Source: Musa acuminata AAA Group
Taxonomy: Eukaryota; Streptophyta; Magnoliopsida; Zingiberales; Musaceae
Length of the DNA stretch: 64,000 nt
Assembly (NCBI RefSeq): GCF_036884655.1
Contig: NC_088340.1
Location: forward strand, 28,427,501 to 28,491,500
Reading direction: 5' to 3'
Under the pieces are notes generated by a model. The model ran no database searches. It saw only the letters and a program-made list of their open reading frames with translations, and was not told where the DNA came from. The translations under genes and the position numbers were made by a program. Every line of letters starts with the position of its first letter. Position 1 is the stretch's first letter. This document shows, one piece after another, positions 49,251 through 58,669 of the stretch.

Positions 49251-49735
49251 GTTTATAACTATTCATCATGTAGTTTAAACATTATCATATAAAGCTGTGA
49301 AACACTATTACATGATGCACACATTTGAAGTATTCTAGCAAGTTTTGCATTTTCTTCACATGATCAATTTAGGGCATAATGCAAACTTCAGCACATGTTT
49401 ATAACTATTCATCATGTAGTTTAAACATTATCATATAAAGCTGTGAAACACTATTACATGATGCACACATTTGAAGTATTCTAGCAAGTTTTGCATTTTC
49501 TTCACATGATCAATTTATATATTTCTCCCCCTTTGTCATCAACAAAAAGCATAGTAATTATGATACCAGGAAAATAAATATTAGCAAGCTTATAGAGGAA
49601 TTTTTCGTAGATTGCTTTAAAAACTTCTTCCCCCTTTATAAAGATTGCTTTAAAAGCTTATAGAGGAATTTTTCGTAGATTGCTTTAAAAACTTCTTCCC
49701 CCTTTATAAAGATTGCTTTAAAAGCTTATAGAGGA
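49251..49735 (-). repeat. Direct duplications in the 3' untranslated region of E
   Basis: A 121-bp block (49251-49371) is repeated exactly at 49397-49517. A 68-bp unit with AGCTTATAGAGG starts at 49587, 49655 and 49723. Each 68-bp unit carries a CCCCCTTTAT tract, so the duplication also multiplies polypurine-like sequence near the 3' LTR. Confidence 0.9.
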
Positions 49736-49914
49736 ATTTTGGAGTACATACATATCACTTCATCAAATTTATTCATGAAAGTGTACGAGAAAATCTGTTT
49801 TATAGCATTCGAATAAATAAGATGCATTCGGACAAGATTTTGTTGCAGATTTTCACATAGAAACATGGCAATCAAGTGATGCAATATAGTCCGAAAAATA
49901 ATGTTAGCAAGTTT

Positions 49915-49963
49915 ATCTATTCGAACATATCAACATTCCTAATTCTCTTCTTATGAAATCAAA
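49915..49963 (-). pseudogene. Remnant of the pol C-terminus in E
   Basis: The minus strand reads TTTGATTTCATAAGAAGAGA and continues like the last codons of B pol (FDFIRRELGML, 26884-26935), then the start of the B 3' untranslated region. It marks the right-hand breakpoint of the pol replacement and shows that the extra ORF sits upstream of the old pol end, not in the env position. Confidence 0.8.
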
Positions 49964-50159
49964 GCACAAGGTTTTCAAAACTTTTTAGTTTCAAAGCACA
50001 ACATTCTTAATTTGGATACATCACATACCAAACAGTAATGATACCATAAAAATCTGAGATAACTTTTACCACAAGGCGCAAGATATAAGTTTATCACGAT
50101 AGATGTTTACATCAGAAGTAACATAAGAAGTTTACAACAACAACAGGTGTTCAACAAGT

Positions 50160-51266
50160 TCATTGATGAGGTGGAAAATTAAAGTGCCTAAACAAGGAGT
50201 CAAATTGACTATGAATTTGCTGCAGCTCAGATAGGATTTGATCTTGTCGTTGTTCCATCCGTTCTTGTCTCTGTTCGAATCGATCCATACGAATCCCAAT
50301 TTCTTCGATGGATGTATGAGTTTGCTCAACTGGATATGTTTCCTCAAAGGGAAGGATCGGAGGAGATTGGGTACCCCTAAATACTGGTGTTTCCGGTTCT
50401 GGTTCAGGTTGAGGGTGATCAGTCCTTCTAGGGATTCTAACCCAGTTACCATTTCTATAGTAACATCTTAGTCGGTGAAGTAGATTTTTGTTTATTATGC
50501 TGAATCGATCTACTTTCATTACTTCTTCTTCTGGTGGTATTAGAATGTCATAAGCTTTTATTATTCTAGTGATTATACCACCATATGGGAGCATCATATC
50601 TTTCTTAGATAATTCTAACATGTTTTGTTGAATAAGATAACCAAGATAGATGTCATGTCCCTTCATGATTAAGTACATAGTTCCTAATTCTAATTGACTT
50701 ATTTCATCATGATGGTATTGTTTAGGAAGAATTATACTAGTCATGATATGATGGAGTATCTTAGTGTTCAAAGGTAATAGATGTTCACAACTTTTAGGAA
50801 CTAATGCTATGTTAGGATTGGCAAAGATTGTTCCTAAGGCTTCAACATAGGATGTTCCAATACTTTCATCATCCCATGATCCTCTAAAGTAAAGTCCTAT
50901 GCTTTTTATGGGTATGCCTATCATATCACAAATGAATCTATCAGTGATTGAGATGTGTTGTCCTAAAAGATAGGTGGACATCCTTTCTTCATCATCTATT
51001 TGTATGTTATTGTAAAATAATCTAACTAGCCTAGGATAGATGGGTTCGTTAATCTGCAAGATCGGAAGTAGATCTAGGTTTGCAAACCATTGGATAGTCT
51101 CTAAGTCTCTTAGTTCATTTAGATCTACGTATTTTCCCTTATTGATACATCTAAGTTCGAAAGAGGGAAATTTTTCAGCATGGTATTTTGAATCGAAAAG
51201 AGTGAAATCAAACTCTTCTACTAATCTCCTCTTTCCCTTGTCCCTTGAGGATCTTCTAGATCCCAT
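50160..51266 (-). CDS. Extra ORF of E (368 aa from preferred start), plant-transposon-type protein
   Basis: An open frame of 444 codons starts at 51494; I prefer Met77 at 51266 (MGSRRSSRDKGKRR) because the first 76 residues are Ser/Pro/Leu-rich and look untranslated. A basic N-terminus leads into a globular part with PRLVRLFYNN, YLLGQHISITDRFICDMIGIP and LGTMYLIMKGHDIYLGYL. This resembles the 'putative plant transposon protein' domain seen in ORFs of many plant retroelements (from memory; medium confidence). A Pro/Glu linker follows, then a C-terminal coiled coil (about the last 45 residues, RMDRFEQRQERMEQRQDQ). There is no signal peptide or membrane segment, so it is not Env-like. Function is unknown. 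It sits where pol should be, on the gag strand. Confidence 0.82.
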   Translation of the reverse strand: MGSRRSSRDKGKRRLVEEFDFTLFDSKYHAEKFPSFELRCINKGKYVDLNELRDLETIQWFANLDLLPILQINEPIYPRLVRLFYNNIQIDDEERMSTYLLGQHISITDRFICDMIGIPIKSIGLYFRGSWDDESIGTSYVEALGTIFANPNIALVPKSCEHLLPLNTKILHHIMTSIILPKQYHHDEISQLELGTMYLIMKGHDIYLGYLIQQNMLELSKKDMMLPYGGIITRIIKAYDILIPPEEEVMKVDRFSIINKNLLHRLRCYYRNGNWVRIPRRTDHPQPEPEPETPVFRGTQSPPILPFEETYPVEQTHTSIEEIGIRMDRFEQRQERMEQRQDQILSELQQIHSQFDSLFRHFNFPPHQ

Positions 51267-51274
51267 AACAACTG

Positions 51275-51347
51275 CTGTTTTGAGGGATGATGATGAGCAA
51301 GAGTAAATGAAGAACAAAACAGAATTTAAGGGCTTCTTAGAGAGTAC
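51275..51347 (-). other. Possible 73-nt leader intron before the extra ORF
   Basis: The minus strand has a donor-like AAG|GTACTC at 51350-51342 and an acceptor-like AAACAG|CAG at 51280-51272, eight bases before the preferred ATG. Size and the T-rich interior suit a plant mini-intron. Splicing would remove part of the upstream open frame and favour Met77. This is inferred from sequence alone. Confidence 0.3.
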
Positions 51348-51510
51348 CTTGGTGAAATCTTCAAGAGAAGGAAGGATTCTTGATGTTTTGCTCCGAAATG
51401 GGAGGTATTTGGAAAGCTTAGAGGAGTGAAATGAGGATGGAGGAGACTTGGAGGAGTAGAGGAGGGAATGGGAGTGAGTTGGGGTCGATTTCACCGCCGA
51501 CCCTAGCGTG

Positions 51511-51622
51511 GGTTAAAAAGGCAGAGTTGCGGGCGGTTGCACCTCTGGCTGGAGCGGTGCAACCGCTGGCAACCCGTGGTAGCTGGAGGTGCCACCTCTG
51601 GCTGGAGAGGTGCCACCGCCTG
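51511..51622 (-). promoter_or_regulatory. LTR-like palindromes and TATA-like box upstream of the extra ORF
   Basis: Between gag and the extra ORF, four units of the U3 palindrome family occur (51535-51622): a clear GCGGTGCAACCGC, a GCGGTTGCACC, and two AGGTGCCACC forms. On the minus strand they are followed by TTTTTAACCC (51511-51525) and then a C/T-rich stretch (about 51420-51480) like a plant Y patch. In the LTR the same order (array, TATA, transcript) forms the promoter. Confidence 0.5.
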
Positions 51623-51962
51623 CAGCCAGTGAGCACCTAATGTGATTTGATCAGGGAGCCTTTGCCATGCATATGTCATACGTATGTTGATAGTTTGTTT
51701 GGTATCCCTTTTAAGATCATGACATATTTAGTTTCTTCATGATACAAGAATTAATTCGTAGATGATATTGTTGATGGATTCGAAGATCAAGGGGATATGT
51801 GAATTTGGGTATCATAAGGTTGTATCCAAATCGTATTTGTGATTTCATAACTTCCACTTGTTACTTAAGCGTTACGAGTTCCTTTTTGACTCTTGGTTTA
51901 TGACTATCGAGAGTCAAGGAGCAGAATATTATTTCTTGCTCCGGCCTAAAATTTTAATGTTT

Positions 51963-53546
51963 TTATAGGAAGGGATGATTTCTAGGAACCCATTTGCTTT
52001 TGGGTGCCTTAAGGATAGATATGCATTGTTTATCATATTGCATAGAGTTTATCATGGTTCCTTTAGGAACCCAAATCAATTTGTTTGGACTTATTTTCTT
52101 GAATGGACAACAATGTGTCTTGTGTCCAAATTTGCAACAAAAGTTGCATTTGTTTTGATGTTGAACATGTAAGATGGAGCCTTTTATGAAGGTGGTTGGA
52201 TTTTGGTGAGAACTTGTCACGAATCCAATTCCACTTCTTTTGGGAACGTGACCCTTATTTGTAAGGATCATGTTTAATGACTTGCTACCAACTTCGAATT
52301 TCTTCAAGGTATCCTTGAGTAGCAGGTTTTCTTTTTGGAAAGTTTCTAAATCATGACATTTGGTACATGAATTTAAACTATCATGACTTTCAACTTTTAA
52401 CTTGTCAAACTCACAAGTAAGACTATCATGCACCTTTTTCAGCAATTTATATTTTCTACTGATACTCTTGCATTCGTCAAATAAGTCATTGAAAGCATTT
52501 AATAATTCATCAAAAGATAAATCAGCATTTAATGAATTCGTTACCTCCTCTCCAATAGCCATTAAGGCGTAATGAGCAACTTGCTCGGTGTTGGACTCCT
52601 CTTCCTCAGATGCGCTCGAATCATCCCATGTTGCTTTGAGTGCTTTCTTCTTTGTTGTTCTCTTTTTGGCTTGGGGACAATCACTCTTGTAGTGTCCCGG
52701 CTTTTTGCACTCATAGCAAATAACTTGATCCTTCTTGGGTTCAAGTTTATTTTTAGTATCATTCTTAAACTTGTTTCTTTTAATAAATTTTTTAAATTTT
52801 CTAGTTAGAAGTGCCAAGTCGTCGTCACAGTCCTCATCACTTGAGTTTTCTCTCAAGTGATCTTCAGAAGTTTTGAGTGCCATATCCTTCCTGTTCTTTG
52901 GAAGGATGTTTTCTTGCTCTTCATGAGCTTTACAAGTCATTTCGTAGGTCATTAATGACCCGATTAATTCTTCAAGAGGGAAATTTCGCAGATCTTTTGC
53001 CTCTTGAATAGCCGTGACTTTAGGATCCCAACTCTTAGGAAGGGATCTTAGTATCTTATTAACAAGCTCAAAATCCGAAAAGCTCTTTCCGAGTCCTTTT
53101 AGACCGTTAACGACATCCGTGAAACGGGTAAACATGTCGCCAATGGTTTCACTCGGTTTCATCCGAAAAAGTTCGAAAGAATGTAACAGCAAATTGATTT
53201 TTGACTCCTTTACTCTACTTGTGCCCTCATGGGTCACTTCGAGTGTGTGCCAAATATCAAATGCAGTTTCACAAGTTGAAACACGGTTGAACTCGTTTTT
53301 GTCAAGTGCACAAAATAAGGCATTCATAGCCTTTGCATTAAGAGCAAAAGCCTTCTTCTCCAATTCATTCCAATCGATCATTGGAAGAGAAGACTTTGAA
53401 AAACCGTTTTCGACAAGGTTCCACAGTTCAAAATCCATAGAAATAAGAAAGATCCTCATTCGGGTCTTCCAGTAGGTGTAGTCCGTCCCACTGAACATGG
53501 GTGGACGAGTAATAGAATGCCCCTCTTGGTTTCCGGCATATGCCAT
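51963..53546 (-). CDS. Intact Gag of element E (527 aa)
   Basis: An uninterrupted Copia/Sirevirus Gag that would form the capsid of cytoplasmic particles. N-terminal domain FSGTDYTYWKTRMRIF through CETAFDIWHTLEVTHEGTSRVKES and SFSDFELVNKILRSLPKSW (residues about 15-185); acidic DEDCDDDLALL; knuckle 1 CYECKKPGHYKSDC (about 285-298); acidic Ser stretch; a helical segment (DLSFDELLNAFNDLFDECK); knuckle 2 CNFCCKFGHKTHCC; end WVPRNHPFL-stop. The stop falls at the same codon as the gag-pol boundary stop in B, F and G. The start is about 38 bp after the PBS. Pol similarity ceases immediately after the stop. Confidence 0.93.
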   Translation of the reverse strand: MAYAGNQEGHSITRPPMFSGTDYTYWKTRMRIFLISMDFELWNLVENGFSKSSLPMIDWNELEKKAFALNAKAMNALFCALDKNEFNRVSTCETAFDIWHTLEVTHEGTSRVKESKINLLLHSFELFRMKPSETIGDMFTRFTDVVNGLKGLGKSFSDFELVNKILRSLPKSWDPKVTAIQEAKDLRNFPLEELIGSLMTYEMTCKAHEEQENILPKNRKDMALKTSEDHLRENSSDEDCDDDLALLTRKFKKFIKRNKFKNDTKNKLEPKKDQVICYECKKPGHYKSDCPQAKKRTTKKKALKATWDDSSASEEEESNTEQVAHYALMAIGEEVTNSLNADLSFDELLNAFNDLFDECKSISRKYKLLKKVHDSLTCEFDKLKVESHDSLNSCTKCHDLETFQKENLLLKDTLKKFEVGSKSLNMILTNKGHVPKRSGIGFVTSSHQNPTTFIKGSILHVQHQNKCNFCCKFGHKTHCCPFKKISPNKLIWVPKGTMINSMQYDKQCISILKAPKSKWVPRNHPFL

Positions 53547-53583
53547 TTCTCTTTGGGTTTTAATCCGTTAGAGAGTTAACCTT

Positions 53584-53595
53584 GCTCTGATACCA
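53584..53595 (-). other. Primer-binding site of E
   Basis: The minus strand reads TGGTATCAGAGC two bases inside the 5' LTR. Confidence 0.93.
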
Positions 53596-53597
53596 AT

Positions 53598-55586
53598 TGT
53601 TAGGATCGAGAGCACTAAGAGGGGGGGGGGTGAATTAGTGCAGCGGAAATCTTTTAGCGATTAAAAACAAAAGCTGCGTTCGTTCGATAAAAATCAGTTT
53701 TGAAGCAAAAGCCGATTCTAAGATAACTTATGATTAAGTGCAGTTTACGTCTAAACGTAGTTTACGTCTAAACACAATTTACGTTTAAATGCAGTTTGCG
53801 TCTAAACGTAGTTTTACGTCTAAACGCAGATTTACGTTTAAACGCAGATTTACGTCTAAACGCAGATTTACGTCCAAACTCAGTTTACGTCTAAAACGAA
53901 GTTTTACGTCTAAACGCAGATTTACGTCTAAACGCAGATTTACGTCTAAACGCAGATTTACGTCTAAACTCAAATTACGTCTAAAACGTCTAAACACAGT
54001 TTGGACAGTTTTACGTCTAAACGCAATTTTACGTCTAGACGCAGTTTCAAAGGGATCTGAACTTAGAAACTCGTTCGTAAAAGCGCAGAAGATAGTTTTG
54101 TAGAATCAAGGCGTACACGTAAACTGCAATGTAAATATCGCACGAAAACACTAGTTTACGTCTGAAAACAGATTTGAAAAGATCAGCACTTAGAAACTTG
54201 TTCGTGAGGACGCAGAAGACAGTTTTGTAGAATCAAAACGTAAACGTAAACTGTAATGTACGAAAACACCGATTTACGTCTAAATGCAGATTCTGAAAGA
54301 ACAGCACTTAGAACTTGTTCGTAGAAGCGCAGAAAGCAGTAGTTATGAAGGAGGTTTGCAGTAATGATAAAGTGCTCAAAATAAACGCAAACCAGAGATT
54401 TAGAGTGGTTCGGTCAGTCTTGACCTACTCCACTTTTGGCTTCCTCCACCGACGAGGTCACCGACGTCAACTAGAGGCCTTCCTTCAATAGGCGAAGGCC
54501 AACTGCCCTTTTACAGTTTCTCTCCTTTTGACAGGCTCAGGAGACAACCTTTACAGACCTTTCTCTCCTCACTTTACAACTCAAGAACTTGAAGAACAGA
54601 AGGAGGAGACTTAAAGGCTTTACAACACTTTTGAGCTCTTAGAATCACAGAAAAGATCAAGATTTCGGTGTGGGTCTGTGTCTTTTCAGTGCTGAATGGG
54701 TGGGGTATTTATAGGCCCCAACCCAATTCAAATTTCGAGCTCAAAACGATCAAATCCCGGAATTCCGGGATCAGGCGGTTGCACCTCTTGACTGGAGAGG
54801 TTGCATCGCCTGGCAGAGCTCGAAGACCGAGCTCAGGCGGTGCCACCTCTCTGTCAGGGAGGTTGCACCGCCCAGTCTTGCTCGAAGACTGAGCTCAGGC
54901 GGTGCCACCTCTCTGTCAGGGAGGTTGCACCGCCCAGTCTTGCTCGAAGACTGAGCTCAAGCGGTGCCACCTCCCGGCTGGGGAGGTTGCACCGCCCAGT
55001 CTCGCTGGGAGGCTTAGCCCAGGCGGTGCCACCTCCTGGCCTAGGCGGTTGCACCTCCTGGTGCAATCAGGGTCCGAATAGTTAGTTCCATTCGGCCCAA
55101 TTTCAGTCTTTCATGGGCCCAATTGCCCCAAGATTAAGCCAAAGGGATCACCTCCCATTTTCCAACTTAATCAACGTGCTAACTACGATTAAATCTAAGA
55201 CAATTTCTACAGCTTTGCTTCGGTGCGTCAATCGCTTCTTCCGGCGAGTTTCCGGCGAACTTCCGTCGATCATCCGATGAACCCTCGGTGATGCTCCTGC
55301 GGACTTCCGGCAAACTCCTGGACTTTGCGACGATCCACTTGGCAAGTTCCGACGAGCTTCGCTTGGCAAGCTTCTGGACTTCTCGGATCTGTTCTCGCAG
55401 AACCTCCGACGACCGTCCGAACTTCCGTCGAACTCTCGAACTTCCAATGTGATCATGAACTTGACTCCGGCGTAACTCCTACTGCTTGTCTAACTTTCAT
55501 CGTAGATAATCCTGCACACTTATCTCAACACATAGATTAGACAACAAATGACAATTGACTTCATCATCAAAATCCGAGATTCAACA
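53598..55586 (-). repeat. 5' LTR of E (1989 bp)
   Basis: Same layout as the 3' LTR: G10 run, U5 array (53740-54045) with the same unit count as the 3' LTR, TATA 54706-54713 (minus; probable transcript start just below it), palindrome array (54775-55060). GAGAG follows at 55587-55591. Confidence 0.92.
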
Positions 55587-56594
55587 GAGAGTTCGTCGAA
55601 GATCGCTGAGAGCTCGTTGGAAGATCACCGAGAGTTCGTCGGCAGTTTGCCTGAAGTGCACCGGAAGATTCGTCGAGAAGTTCGTCAGAGGATCGATGAG
55701 AGAAATCAAGATACCGGACTAATCGCTTGCCTTAATCATAGTTAGTATATTAGTTGAGTTAGGATTGGGAAGTAATCCCACTAACTCAGATAAGGGGCCA
55801 ACTAGGCCCTTAACAAGGCTGAATTGGGCTGGTTGAATAGCCCACTCAACACTTGAAGTCATGGCCGACGGTGCCACCACCCGGGACTCGGTCTCCCAGG
55901 TGCTCTAGGCGATTGTATTGCCTAGACTAGGTGGTGGTACCGCTGACAGTTAATGCTGTCAGTGGTGGTACCGTCCCTGTCAAGCGATGGTACCGCCAGA
56001 GCTCGGTCTCTGAGTTCTGTCAAGTGATGGTACCGCCTAGTGTCAGGTGTCAGGTGGTGGTACCGTCCAATAATGGCGGTGGTACCGCCAGTACCCCAAA
56101 TTCCAAGGATGTGACACATTTTGGCTCCAAAATCCTAAATTCTTGAGTGTTAGTGTTGTAAAAAGTGCTAGAGTTCTCCTCCTTTTCTAAGTGTTGAGAT
56201 CATTCAAGAGAGGTGTGAGACTTGTAAGAGTTATCTCATAAACCTGTGAAAAGGAGAAAGCACTGTAAAATGTGGTTGGTCTTCGCTTATTGAAGGAAGG
56301 CCATTAGTGGACGCCGGTGACCTCGACGGAGGAGGAATCCGAAAGTGGATGTAGGTCACAACAATCGAGCCACTCTAAATTCTGGTTTGCATTTCATTTT
56401 GAGTAATTTACCTTTATTGCAAGCTACTTTACCTTCTTACTGCCTTCTCTATACTCTCATATGCTTTTAAGTTAAAATCTTTACGAAACGATTTTTGTTG
56501 GAATCAGTTTTATCGAAATAAAGACTTTTGAAACTGGTAACTTTTTCTCTGCACTAATTCACCCCCCCTCTTAGTGCTGCTCTTGATCCTAACA
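55587..56594 (+). repeat. 5' LTR of element G, second part
   Basis: It resumes (after the GAGAG duplication) the LTR begun at 46839 and ends GATCCTAACA at 56594. It holds TCGxCGGAAG-type motifs (about 55587-55700), a palindrome array with a different core (GGCGGT-GGT-ACCGCC, clear copy 56075-56089), a U5 without the tandem array, and the terminal hairpin with a C7 loop. Confidence 0.85.
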
Positions 56595-56596
56595 AT

Positions 56597-56608
56597 TGGT
56601 ATCAGAGC
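56597..56608 (+). other. Primer-binding site of G
   Basis: TGGTATCAGAGC lies two bases after the LTR end. Confidence 0.92.
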
Positions 56609-56643
56609 TCGGTAACTCTCATTTGGTTTAAAACCCAAGAGAG

Positions 56644-58669
56644 ATGACATTTGTCACTAACCAAGAGGGTCACTCAATTACACGTCCGCCCATGTTCAAT
56701 GGAACGAATTACATATATTGGAAGACTAGAATGAGGATTTTTCTAATTTCTATAGATTTTGAGCTATGAAAATTGTCAAAAATGCTTTTCAAAAGTCTTC
56801 TCTTCCAATGAATGATTGGAATGAGTTGGAGTAGAAGATTTTCGCTTTAAACGCCAAGGCTATGAATGCCTTGTTTTGTACTTTAGATGTAAACGAGTTC
56901 AATCGTGTATCTATTTGTGAAACGGCTTTTGATATTTAGCACATACTCGAAGTGACTCATGAAGGCACTAATAGAGTGAAGGAGTCAAAAATTAATCTTT
57001 TAGTGCATACTTATGAGTTTTTTGGATGAAACTGAGTGAGACTATTGGAGACATGTACACCCGATTTACGGATGTCGTCAATGGTCTAAAAGGACTTGGT
57101 AAAAGTTTCTCAGATTTTAAACTTGTTAATAAAATCTTAAGATCCCTTCCAAAGAGTTAGGATCCTAAAGTAATGGCCATTCAAGAGGCCAAGGATTTAA
57201 ATAACTTTTCGCTTGAAGAACTAATCACATCACTAATGACCTATGAGATGACTTGTAATACTAATGAAGAGCTTGAGAGCAACCTTCCAAAGAACAGGAA
57301 GGATATGATACCAAAAACTCAAGAAGACCACTTGAAAGAGAATTCAAGTGATGAGGACTTTGATGATGACTTGGCACTCTTAACAAGAAAGTTTAAAAAA
57401 TTTATAAAAATGAATAAATTTAGAAGTAACACTAAAAATAAATTTGAACCCAAGAAAGAATAAGTCATATGCTATGAATGCAAGAAGCCTGGACATTTCA
57501 AAAGTGAATGTCCCAAGTAAGAATAAACAATCAGAGAAGAAGAAGGCTCTTAAAGCAATGTGGGATGACTCAAGTGCATCCGAAGAAGATGAGCAAACCA
57601 ATATCGAGCAAGTTGCTCACTATGCATTAATAGTTATTGAAGATGAGGTAAGCAGTTCATTAGATGCAAGTTTATCTTTTGATGAATTGCTAAGCGCTTT
57701 TCATGATTTATTCAATGAATGTCAATTAGTTAGCAAAAAATATAAATTGTTAAAAAATGAGCATGCCTCTCTTGTTAGTGATTTTGATAGACTAAAAATT
57801 GAGCATGATAGTCTAGATCCTTGTACAAAATGCGATGAATTAGAAACGTTTAAAAGGAAAAAATTCACAACTACATGAAACCTTAAAAAAATTTGTAATA
57901 GGTAGCAAATCCTTAAATATGATTCTTGCAAGAAAAAATCATGTTCATAGAAGAGATCGAATCGGCTTTGTGAGTAACACTCATAAAAATCCAATCATCT
58001 TTGTTAAAGGTCCAACCTTGGAAGTTTCACCCCGAAACAAATGTAACTTTTGTTGAAATTTGGACATGTTGCTTATCAATGTCAATTTAAGAAATGTAGT
58101 CTACATAATTTGATTTGGGTTCCTAAAGGAACCGTAAAAAACTCCATGCAAAATGATAAGTTAAGCCGATCGATTTTTAAGGCATCCAAGGTCAAATGGG
58201 TACCTAAAAATCATCTTTTTTGGTAAAAATGTTTACCATCACAAGCTAGGAGCAAGAGATGGTACATTGATAGTTGATGCTTAAGGCATATGACCAGAGA
58301 TCCATCTCAATTATCTAAGCTCACTAGCCTAGACGAAGGATATGTCACCTTCGGAGACAACAACAAGGGTAAAATCATTGGCAAAGGAACCATAGGTAAC
58401 AAATCCAACTTTTTTATTGAAGATGTGTTGTTGGTTGATGTCTTAAAGCATAACCTTTTGAATATTAGTTAATTGTGTGATAAAGGATACATTATTAGAT
58501 TTGAATCCAATGCTTGCATTATTGAAAAAATATACAAAAACACATCTATGATTGTTCTAAAATAAAATAATATATACACTATCGACATTGATGATTTTTA
58601 TAATGAAATATGTTTTTTGGTTTTAAATGATGATGCTTGGCTTTGGTATAGGAGATTAGGTCATGTTAG
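56644..58669 (+). pseudogene. Element G gag and start of pol
   Basis: A decayed Sirevirus gag from ATG 56644 (FVTNQEGHS; FNGTNYIYWKTRMRIF), with stops and frameshifts near 56770, 56830, 56938, 57020 and 57160. It continues with knuckle CYECKKPGHFKSEC (about 57469, interrupted), the gag stop TAA at 58224-58226, a protease remnant RWYIDS and integrase HH region (LWYRRLGHVS), ending at 58669. A family-A LTR interrupts it there; the rest of pol and the 3' LTR are outside the window. Confidence 0.85.

Larger units (their letters stand above)
47025..55586 (-). mobile_element. Non-autonomous Sirevirus 'E': gag plus extra ORF in place of pol
   Basis: A complete 8.56-kb element with GAGAG on both sides (47020-47024 and 55587-55591). 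5' LTR 53598-55586, PBS 53584-53595, gag 53546-51963, an unrelated ORF 51266-50160 on the same strand, a short pol-tail remnant 49963-49915, repeated purine tracts, polypurine tract 49026-49013 and 3' LTR 49012-47025. The LTRs are collinear and look about 98 percent alike by eye, with most differences at CG sites of the U5 array. No protease, integrase, RT or RNase H is present. Replication would need enzymes from an autonomous relative. Confidence 0.9.

Noticed and set aside
50160..51494. Extra ORF of E as an Env-like protein
   Set aside because: No signal peptide or membrane segment, and it lies upstream of the pol-tail remnant rather than after pol.
53789..54103. ORF encoding repeated RFTSKRRFTSKR units (also 47332-47514)
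   Set aside because: It is a translation of the U5 minisatellite. It exists only because the unit length is near a multiple of three, and it has no partner in B, C or G.
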